A stretch of 19,221 nucleotides of DNA. Source: Tychonema litorale BBK16. Its GTDB lineage: Bacteria; Cyanobacteriota; Cyanobacteriia; Cyanobacteriales; Microcoleaceae. Where the stretch lies: assembly GCF_021648855.1 (NCBI RefSeq), contig NZ_JAKJHX010000068.1, positions 1-19,221 of the forward strand, in the 5' to 3' direction. The notes under the pieces were generated by a model, which was not told the origin of the DNA, did no database searches, and saw nothing but the letters and a program-made list of their open reading frames with translations. The position numbers and the translations under genes are program-made. Below, piece after piece: positions 13,371-19,221 of the stretch (positions within the stretch are counted from its first letter, which is position 1; each line of letters opens with the position of its first letter).

Positions 13371-14201
13371 CTATCGCAAGCCTTTGGACTGTTCGGACAT
13401 CTCCCGCACTCCCAAAGCTAATGTACCTAAAAACAATAGCCCGATCGCACCAGCCAGCGGATTTCCATTAACTCCCGTCACCCAATCCGGTACAGCACCA
13501 GAATATTTGATTAATTTCCCGACATTAATCAGATAATATCCCCAGACGATACCTGCATGAAAGCCGATCGCCAAACCAAGACGATTTTGGCGTAATCTCT
13601 TTCCCCCAACCAAGATCAAACCCAACAGCAACAACCCCGGAAACTGCGGCCAACTCCGCAACATTGCACCCACAGGTTTGATAAAATGAGATAGGGCAAA
13701 CAACAGACTATTAGCCCAAAGTGATACTCGATCTTTGTAGTCCCGTTGCAACTCATCCAATAACCAACCACGGAATACCAACTCCTCCGCAAAACCCACT
13801 CCTAAAGCGCTCAACAGCCCTTCAGCAATGATTCTGGGCAAATTATTAGAATTTTGCCATGAAACGAAACCAAACAGTCCTTGCACCGCAAATAAGCTGA
13901 AAGTGAGCAAAAGCCCGATCGCCAATCCGATCAAAAACTCAAAACCATTCTGTCTAGTATTTATCAAACCATAGCTTTTCAGAACTTGGTTTTCTCCATA
14001 AACCTGTTTTCCCCAGAGTCGCACCAAAAACAGAAACTCTGTAAACAACAGCGCCATAGTGAGAATAGTTGCCAGGTTGCTATCTTTAACTAACAAGTAA
14101 ATTGGGACTGCTAATGGCAACCAGATTGCAAGTAAAGCTAATAGGAAAATTGGGATTCGGAAAAAGAATGGATAACTGGCTATTTTGATTAATTTAGTCA
14201 T
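13371..14201 (-). CDS. CPBP-family intramembrane metalloprotease (CAAX/bacteriocin-processing type)
   Basis: The 276-residue multi-pass protein shows the CPBP/Abi (PF02517) motifs: AEELVFRGWLLDEL with E139, E140 and R144, ALSHF with H172, and GFHAGIVWG with H215. Family members cleave within or near the membrane (as in eukaryotic Rce1) or serve in bacteriocin immunity; the substrate here is unknown. Hydrophobic segments lie at about 15-40, 43-62, 86-110, 127-140, 160-175, 188-200, 212-228 and 247-265. The start ATG at 14201 has a weak ribosome site. It is a single gene flanked by two repeats (13306-13362 and 14231-14373). Confidence 0.9.
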   Translation of the reverse strand: MTKLIKIASYPFFFRIPIFLLALLAIWLPLAVPIYLLVKDSNLATILTMALLFTEFLFLVRLWGKQVYGENQVLKSYGLINTRQNGFEFLIGLAIGLLLTFSLFAVQGLFGFVSWQNSNNLPRIIAEGLLSALGVGFAEELVFRGWLLDELQRDYKDRVSLWANSLLFALSHFIKPVGAMLRSWPQFPGLLLLGLILVGGKRLRQNRLGLAIGFHAGIVWGYYLINVGKLIKYSGAVPDWVTGVNGNPLAGAIGLLFLGTLALGVREMSEQSKGLR

Positions 14202-14230
14202 TAATTCTGAAAAAACACGTAATTTCCATC

Positions 14231-14373
14231 AGTCCGACAGGGGTTTAAACCCCCGCCTCATAGCTAAAGTCAGTTAAAACTGACTCAAGATTATAATAGA
14301 ATATCCTATCAATTTTAGTCCTCTTTTAGAGGACTTTCGCTATGAGACAGGGGTTTTCAACCCCTGTCGGACT
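14231..14373. mobile_element. 143-bp palindromic MITE-like element
   Basis: The terminal arms 14231-14264 and 14339-14373 are near-identical inverted copies, starting AGTCCGACAGGGGTT and ending CTCATAGC inside. Each arm carries its own GGGGTT/AACCCC hairpin. Just inside lie two perfect small hairpins: AGTCAGTT-AA-AACTGACT (14268-14285) and AGTCCTCT-TTT-AGAGGACT (14317-14335). ATC flanks the element on both sides (14228-14230 and 14374-14376), a possible 3-bp target duplication. No coding capacity. Likely mobilised in trans, or a structured RNA repeat. Confidence 0.7.
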
Positions 14374-14540
14374 ATCGGACTCACAAAAAAGACTGATACT
14401 GCATTTAACCTGAAATTGATATCTGCGAGCAATGGCTGACTACTACTTAGCAAACTCTGTACGAAGTAGTCAGAAAAAGCTAGAATAGCATTGTATTGGC
14501 TAAAACTTTAAATAAAACAAAACTATAAAATTAGGGAAAA

Positions 14541-16007
14541 ATGACTGAAGACTCCGATTTCTCCAATGTCGATCGCGAATTAGACAATACAATTCTAAGC
14601 TTCTCAGACATTCAAGCAGAACTCAACCTGCGCCACGCTAAAGATGCTTTACGAGATATCGTCCAAAATCTCGACTTGACTCCCAGCGAGCGAACTGGAC
14701 TAGAACCGGAAATTGGCGGCTTGGAGAAAATGCTCGACAAGCTAGAACGTGCTTGCGTCCAAATCGCTGTATTTGGCATGGTGGGAAGGGGCAAATCTTC
14801 GGTTTTGAACGCCCTTTTGGGTCAAAATGTGTTTGAAACTGGCCCGACTCACGGCGTGACTCGCACGACGACGATTGGAGAATGGGATGTCGGTGAGGGA
14901 GTTGATGGGGATTTGGGCGATCGCTTTTCGCCAATTATTTACCGTTTATCGCAAGTTGAATTAATCGATACTCCGGGAATAGATGAAGTTGACGGCGAAA
15001 CTCGCGAACTTTTGGCCCGCCGTGTTGCTAAACAAGCAGATTTGATTTTGTTTGTGGTGGCTGGTGACATTACGAAGGTGGAGTATGAAGCACTTTCGCA
15101 ATTGCGGGAAGCCGGAAAACCAATGTTATTAGTATTTAATAAAATTGACCAATATCCCGATGCAGATCGATTAGCAATTTATCACAAAATTCGGGACGAG
15201 CGAGTGCGAGAATTGTTATCTCCTGATGAAATTGTGATGTCGGCGGCTTCACCTTTAACAGCCAGTGCGGTGCGTCGTCCCGATGGTAGTATGGGCGTGA
15301 AAATGACTCGCGGTTTGCCACAAGTTGAGGATTTAAAATTAAAGATTTTGGAGATTTTAGACAGGGAAGGTAAGTCTTTGGTAGCGCTGAATACGATGCT
15401 TTGTGCTGGAGATATTAATGAGCAATTAGTGCAGCGCAAAATGGAAATTCGAGAGGATGCAGCTAATCGAATTATCTGGAATGGGGTAATGACGAAAGCA
15501 GTGGCGATCGCACTTAATCCAATTACTGTCATTGATATCCTCAGCGGTGCGGTAATTGACGTGGTGATGATCTTAACTCTATCTAAAGTTTACGGTATTG
15601 CGATGACGGAAGCGGGCGCTGTGCAATTGCTGCAAAAAATTGCCCTCAGTATGGGGGGAATTACGGCTGGAGAATTGGTCGCAAATTTTGGCTTGAGTTC
15701 CTTGAAAGGCTTGTTGGGTTTGGCGACACCGGCGACTGGTGGTTTGGCTTTGGGCCCGTATTTGTCTGTTGCTGTGACACAAGCTGCGATCGGAGGGGTT
15801 TCTTGCTACGGAATTGGTCAAGTTACTAAGGCTTATTTGGCGAATGGTGCGTCTTGGGGAGATGATGGCCCGAAGGCTGTTGTGACCAAAATTTTGTCTT
15901 CTTTGGATGAGGATTCTATTTTAAATCGGATTAAGGAGGAATTGCGCGCTAAGTTGAATTTGGGAGACGAAGGAAGAGGGAGCAATGATCAAATGCCCCA
16001 TACCTAA
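14541..16007 (+). CDS. Dynamin-like GTPase with DUF697 membrane domain
   Basis: The 488-residue protein starts with a helical segment, followed by a complete G domain: P-loop GMVGRGKSS (residues 79-87), switch threonines THGVTRTTT (about 103-111), DTPG (143-146) and NKID (200-203). An MSAASP segment near 233 corresponds to G5. The C-terminal half (ITVIDILSGAVIDVVMILTL through the GGLALGPYLSVAVTQAAIGG region, about 315-430) is hydrophobic and resembles the DUF697/YcjF type. That suggests a membrane-bound GTPase of the Era/dynamin-like group common in cyanobacteria. Role unknown; membrane remodelling or transport are family-level guesses. GGGAAAA precedes the ATG. It converges on the Uma2 gene, with 16 bases between stop codons. 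Confidence 0.88.
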   Translation: MTEDSDFSNVDRELDNTILSFSDIQAELNLRHAKDALRDIVQNLDLTPSERTGLEPEIGGLEKMLDKLERACVQIAVFGMVGRGKSSVLNALLGQNVFETGPTHGVTRTTTIGEWDVGEGVDGDLGDRFSPIIYRLSQVELIDTPGIDEVDGETRELLARRVAKQADLILFVVAGDITKVEYEALSQLREAGKPMLLVFNKIDQYPDADRLAIYHKIRDERVRELLSPDEIVMSAASPLTASAVRRPDGSMGVKMTRGLPQVEDLKLKILEILDREGKSLVALNTMLCAGDINEQLVQRKMEIREDAANRIIWNGVMTKAVAIALNPITVIDILSGAVIDVVMILTLSKVYGIAMTEAGAVQLLQKIALSMGGITAGELVANFGLSSLKGLLGLATPATGGLALGPYLSVAVTQAAIGGVSCYGIGQVTKAYLANGASWGDDGPKAVVTKILSSLDEDSILNRIKEELRAKLNLGDEGRGSNDQMPHT

Positions 16008-16023
16008 TTCCTCCGCTCAGTTA

Positions 16024-16791
16024 TCAATGAGTGACCCTCCCACCGACTAATCGCTCAACTTCCGATGTGGATAAATTCATCATTTGTGCAACTTGCTCTA
16101 AATTTGTTCCCGAATTTAACAGTTGAGAAATGAGTGATCGCAAGGCTGATTCCGCCGCCATTTGTGCTTGTTCCGCCGCCAGCCGTCCTTCTTCAGATTG
16201 CTGGTAAGTCTTCAGAAATTCCCCTGTCTGAGGATTTCTCAATCTCAATTCTCCAGAGATAATGTGCAATTCCAGTCCCAATACTTCACTGTATAGCCAC
16301 AGTGTATCGAAGGCGATATTATTGATGGGAATTTGCTCATATCGGTTGTTGACTAAACGCACTCCTTGCAGTATCGGATTCAGATAATCCCCAGACGGAT
16401 CGTACTGAAAGTATTCCTTTACTCCCAAACTTCGATAGGTTTCTGGTTTGGTTTCTTGGTCTACATCTTGAGTTGTTTCCGAGGTTATTTCCAAGACGAA
16501 CTGCGGGGCTATCCCTGCTTCTTTCCAGATTTTGTAGTTATCTCTTTGGCGTTTTTTGACTCCAAATACTACATAAATATCAGGAGCAACTACTGCTGAT
16601 TTGTTGCCTTCTTCATAATATACGAAAGAATTTGCTGACACGTAGACATCCGATCGCTTGTGAAAGTGCAGCTTCAGAGCTTCCACGCCGTAAGTCATGT
16701 AGTCGCGCGTGATGTCACTTTCAGCCATCGGTTCTCCATCGCTGCTGGGATATTCTATTTCTGATTGTTCGATAGAAGTTAAAACTGTCAC
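16024..16791 (-). CDS. Uma2-family (DUF820) endonuclease-like protein with C-terminal helical tail
   Basis: Intact second Uma2 protein, 255 residues. The PD-(D/E)XK core is visible: PDIYVVFGV (D71), FVLEITSETT (E101) and QETKPETYRSLGVKEYFQYD (K115). Unlike the broken copy at 307-924, this one adds about 60 residues after the core. First comes a coiled-coil stretch (KTYQQSEEGRLAAEQAQMAA), then a putative helix-turn-helix-like end (LEQVAQMMNLSTSEVERL), a tail seen on many cyanobacterial Uma2 and Rpn-like proteins. The frame starts at GTG 16791, about nine bases after GAGGAG, which fits. The physiological role is not established. Confidence 0.88.
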   Translation of the reverse strand: MTVLTSIEQSEIEYPSSDGEPMAESDITRDYMTYGVEALKLHFHKRSDVYVSANSFVYYEEGNKSAVVAPDIYVVFGVKKRQRDNYKIWKEAGIAPQFVLEITSETTQDVDQETKPETYRSLGVKEYFQYDPSGDYLNPILQGVRLVNNRYEQIPINNIAFDTLWLYSEVLGLELHIISGELRLRNPQTGEFLKTYQQSEEGRLAAEQAQMAAESALRSLISQLLNSGTNLEQVAQMMNLSTSEVERLVGGRVTH

Positions 16792-16840
16792 AGTTTAAGT
16801 CTCCTCAGTTATTCTCAACTTCATTCTATCAAATAAATAT

Positions 16841-16876
16841 AAAAATGGCGTTTGTCAAGTACAAACGCCATTTTTT
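16841..16876. terminator. Bidirectional intrinsic terminator
   Basis: AAAAATGGCGTTTGT (16841-16855) and ACAAACGCCATTTTT (16861-16875) pair perfectly over 15 bp around CAAGT. T-runs follow on both strands (six on plus, five on minus). It lies just past the stop of the minus-strand membrane protein gene at 16881 and upstream of the Uma2 start, so it mainly ends that gene's transcript and insulates Uma2. Confidence 0.88.
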
Positions 16877-16880
16877 AGAG

Positions 16881-18566
16881 TTATGAACGCGGTGTTTTAT
16901 CTTGTTTAAAAGCCGCTAACCATTCCCGAATTTGCTCGGATGCAATGTCGCGTCCGCCCAAACCGAAAGCTAGAGCAATCCCAACTGCGATCGCACCTAG
17001 CAACAGCCCAAAGGCTAAATTCACAATATCGCTACCAATGCCCATCTGTTGCAGCGCCAAGGCCGAAACAAAAGCAATAATCGCGATCCGAGCCGTTTGG
17101 CCCAACAACCGCGCTTGGCGAGTGCCAGGACTGGCAATCAACGTAAAGGCCAAATTCGCCAAATACAAGCCGATCGCAAATACCACCAAACCAGACAGCA
17201 CCTTACCTGCAACCAGGACAATACCGCTGACAATCGCTGTCAATGCCGGAATTTTGAGCACTTCGGTAGCAGCCACCACCGCAAATAGGAGAATGCCGAC
17301 CTGCACCACAATCCCCACAACCTCGGAAGGCGTGCGGGGCGGTAGTTCCGGTTCTGCTTGGAGAATCGTGGCGTCAGCATCGTCCATTGAATTTGATGGC
17401 GCAATCCGAAGCGTCTGCTTCTGCTGCATTCCCAACCAAGAAAAGACATTATTAAAGCCAATTCCCGTTAGGATATTAGTAACTAAATCGCCAATCCAGC
17501 GACCCAAAAAGTAAGCAACTGTTAGGATGATTCCTGCGGTGAAAATGTTGGGAATCGCGAGGGAAATGGTATTTAGCATCGCGATTGCTGGCTGGGAAAT
17601 GGCTTCGATTCCTAAAGCATTCAGAGATGCGATCGCCGTTGGAATCAAAATCAAAACATAGACAATCGTACCAACAATCCACGACAGCGATTGTCCGCCA
17701 TTCGTCCGCGAAATTCCAAACCTAGCGCCCACACTGTCCGCCCCAGCAGCAGCCAACAGATTTGTCACAATCTGCCGCACCACTTGAGCCAGTAGCCAGC
17801 CGACAAAACCAATCAGCACAGCTTCCAGAATTTTCGGAATTGCTCCCAGAATCTGGTTGAGCAAATTATTAACTGGCAGTAGGGCTTGTTGCAATTCCAG
17901 TGATTCTAGAATCAGCGGCAAAAACAGCAGAAAAATGAACCAGTAAAGTGCATTAGCTAGAGTATTGCTAAGCAGCAAAGGATTCTCGCTGGGTGCACTA
18001 CCCACCTGCTGATTCAATCGTTCATCGATTTTAAAAGTCCGCATCGCCCGTGATAGGGCCAATTTAGCGACAGTGGCCAACACCCAAGCAATTCCCAGAA
18101 AAATTACCGCCTTAGCTAACTTTGGCAAGGAACCAGCAATTTGATCGAGAAAAGTGTTGAGTGGTTGGGAGACAGCCGTTAAATTCAGCTTGTTGAAAAA
18201 GGCAACAAGGAAAAAGATAAAAATGATCCAAAACACCGCTGCGGAAATCCATTTTTCCACTTGCGGAGACCCTTCTTCATCAGGGTTGCCGGTAATCCAA
18301 GCAGCCAGCCGATTGTCGATTGTCGTCTTCTTGAGTAATCCCCCCACTAAAGATGAGGCGAGGGCTGACACGATTAATCCAATTAGCAGGATACCTATAG
18401 CCCAGATCAGATTCTCAATGTTTGAGCCCTGAAACAGATTATTAATTCCGCGTTCAGCTTCTGTCAGGGGATTTGAGGCGGGTGGGGCTTGTGCCAAAAT
18501 GCGATCGGACACAATCGCTATCCGGGTCCATGTCGGTTGAGTTATTTCTTGCCAAGTTTCAGTCAT
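16881..18566 (-). CDS. MscS-related mechanosensitive channel-like protein (TM_helix repeats, no beta domain)
   Basis: The 561-residue multi-pass protein has a recurring unit with a short amphipathic part (PLNTFLDQIAGSLPKLAKAV) and a TM helix, near residues 131-173, 228-271, 322-364 and 441-476. This is the conserved TM-helix repeat (PF05552-type) of MscS-related proteins. The end (GIGSDIVNLAFGLLLGAIAV, then ALAFGLGGRDIASEQIREWL) resembles the pore-lining TM3 of MscS. The protein stops there, without the cytosolic beta and alpha/beta vestibule, so it is either a channel of unusual form or a regulatory membrane protein. Residues 385-412 form a polar, acidic linker. The start ATG 18566 is preceded by GAG. 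It is divergent from the SRPBCC gene. Confidence 0.85.
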   Translation of the reverse strand: MTETWQEITQPTWTRIAIVSDRILAQAPPASNPLTEAERGINNLFQGSNIENLIWAIGILLIGLIVSALASSLVGGLLKKTTIDNRLAAWITGNPDEEGSPQVEKWISAAVFWIIFIFFLVAFFNKLNLTAVSQPLNTFLDQIAGSLPKLAKAVIFLGIAWVLATVAKLALSRAMRTFKIDERLNQQVGSAPSENPLLLSNTLANALYWFIFLLFLPLILESLELQQALLPVNNLLNQILGAIPKILEAVLIGFVGWLLAQVVRQIVTNLLAAAGADSVGARFGISRTNGGQSLSWIVGTIVYVLILIPTAIASLNALGIEAISQPAIAMLNTISLAIPNIFTAGIILTVAYFLGRWIGDLVTNILTGIGFNNVFSWLGMQQKQTLRIAPSNSMDDADATILQAEPELPPRTPSEVVGIVVQVGILLFAVVAATEVLKIPALTAIVSGIVLVAGKVLSGLVVFAIGLYLANLAFTLIASPGTRQARLLGQTARIAIIAFVSALALQQMGIGSDIVNLAFGLLLGAIAVGIALAFGLGGRDIASEQIREWLAAFKQDKTPRS

Positions 18567-18643
18567 TTTTTTCTCAGGTTAACGTCAGATTTGACAGGGA
18601 AAAGAAGAAAATGTAAGAATACGCTTCTAGCTTGCAGGTTTCC

Positions 18644-19087
18644 ATGTCAATTCGTCAAGTTTTCGAGCAATCAATTGAAATTCGCGCTGCTGCTACCCTG
18701 GTGGAGCGGTGTATCGCCGATCGCACTTTGATGCACAAGTGGCTCAATCCAGTGTTGCGCTGCGAGCCTGTAGGCGAATGGGATACTGCTGTCGGAAGTC
18801 GCAGCCTGTTTGTCATACAAATTCCGGTTTTACAACCCACTTTAGAGAGCGTGGTCTTAGAGCGAGAACCTGGTTTAATTGTTTGGGGGTTTGACGGATT
18901 TTTCAAAGGGTGCGATCGCTGGGAATGTCAACCACAAATCCAAGGAACTCTGTTGATTAACCGCTTTGAATTTGAGATTCCTAATCCATTAATTCGATAT
19001 GGTTTCAATCGCTTTGCAGCCCCTTGGACACAGAAAGATATGAAAGACCAACTTCGCCGCCTCAAACGAGTAGCCGAGCAATTATAA
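18644..19087 (+). CDS. SRPBCC-fold (START-like) protein
   Basis: The 147-residue product MSIRQVFEQSIEIRAAATLV onward fits the SRPBCC/polyketide-cyclase family of small hydrophobic-ligand pockets. It has an opening strand (QSIEIRAAATLVERCIADRT) followed by MHKWLNPVLRCEPVGEWDTA, several amphipathic strands (FVIQIPVLQPTLESVVLERE, GLIVWGFDGFFKGCDRWECQ) and a long C-terminal helix (WTQKDMKDQLRRLKRVAEQL). The ligand is unknown. The start is placed at the ATG with AGG about six bases upstream; a TTG four codons earlier is possible but has a poorer site. Confidence 0.8.
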   Translation: MSIRQVFEQSIEIRAAATLVERCIADRTLMHKWLNPVLRCEPVGEWDTAVGSRSLFVIQIPVLQPTLESVVLEREPGLIVWGFDGFFKGCDRWECQPQIQGTLLINRFEFEIPNPLIRYGFNRFAAPWTQKDMKDQLRRLKRVAEQL

Positions 19088-19156
19088 GAGAATTGGAGAA
19101 TGGGAGAGGGGGAGAATTGGAGAATGGGAGAGGGGGAGAATGGGAGAATGGGAGAG
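19088..19156. repeat. GGAGAATGGGAGAG-type tandem repeat
   Basis: Two 24-bp units (GAGAATTGGAGAATGGGAGA plus GGGG) and a shorter third begin directly after the SRPBCC stop codon. Simple purine-rich repeat, no coding or regulatory signal. Confidence 0.8.
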
Positions 19157-19166
19157 ACGGCTATCA

Positions 19167-19221
19167 ATTCCCTATTCCCTATTCCCTATTCCCTATTCCC
19201 TATTCCCTATTCCCTATTCCC
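19167..19221. repeat. ATTCCCT heptamer tandem repeat, cut by window end
   Basis: Seven complete ATTCCCT units plus ATTCCC run to the last base of the window, so the full length is unknown. Variable-length repeats of this kind are common between cyanobacterial genes. Confidence 0.9.

Noticed and set aside
13371..14201. CPBP protein as part of a bacteriocin or phage-defence cluster
   Set aside because: Motifs support the protease family, but no leader peptides, transporters or defence partners are adjacent.
1..19221. CRISPR array, tRNA or rRNA genes
   Set aside because: Looked for regularly spaced direct repeats and for tRNA T-arm patterns; none found. The 65-bp units are inverted hairpins in only four copies and lack spacer regularity.

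Overview
The window reads as chromosomal DNA of a filamentous cyanobacterium, most likely an oscillatorialean of the Microcoleus/Oscillatoria/Phormidium kind. The evidence is psbN and psbH in their usual head-to-head arrangement, many HIP1-type GCGATCGC/CGATCG sites, several cyanobacterial protein families (DUF3146, Uma2, kinase-FGE fusions, Phd/RelE-type modules) and dense intergenic hairpin repeats. The genus is inference; photosystem II genes and HIP1 sites are seen directly.

Layout. 1-1998: gene-free repeat DNA, a Uma2-family gene broken by one in-frame stop, and a DedA membrane protein. 1999-3631: a STAS-domain protein converging on a two-gene overlapping operon (coiled-coil protein followed by a protein of unknown function). 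3660-4760: remains of a TnpB-type insertion element with an internal deletion, a 39-codon ORF in front of it, and a 27-codon candidate membrane microprotein with a strong ribosome binding site. 5050-8523, all minus strand: a Wzz-like two-TM coiled-coil protein, then aroC followed one base later by a metallo-beta-lactamase-fold hydrolase with a good intrinsic terminator. 8748-10671: the housekeeping block psbN (minus), psbH, tatA, pth and a DUF3146 gene (plus); tatA, pth and DUF3146 abut or overlap. 10677-13362: an accessory zone with three of the window's four 65-bp hairpin repeats, a small secreted SLH-like protein, a deleted kinase/formylglycine-generating-enzyme pseudogene, a toxin-antitoxin pair with long extra tails, and an orphan DUF433 antitoxin. 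13371-19087: CPBP membrane protease, a MITE-like palindromic element, a dynamin-like/DUF697 GTPase, an intact Uma2 protein, an MscS-related multi-pass membrane protein, and an SRPBCC-fold protein. The window ends in simple tandem repeats.

How the parts relate. Core functions are photosystem II assembly (PsbH, PsbN), Tat export (TatA), ribosome rescue (Pth) and aromatic biosynthesis (AroC). Around them is a decaying accessory fraction. Two genes (tnpB and kinase-FGE) show the same damage, a large internal deletion with frame change at the join, and one Uma2 gene has a single nonsense codon. No complete new defence system is visible. The most novel-looking items are the 27-codon microprotein, the 39-codon ORF with an inverted repeat over its start, the tailed toxin-antitoxin pair, and two structured repeat families (the 65-bp AGAAACCGGG hairpin unit and the 143-bp element at 14231-14373, whose inner hairpins differ in sequence but keep pairing).
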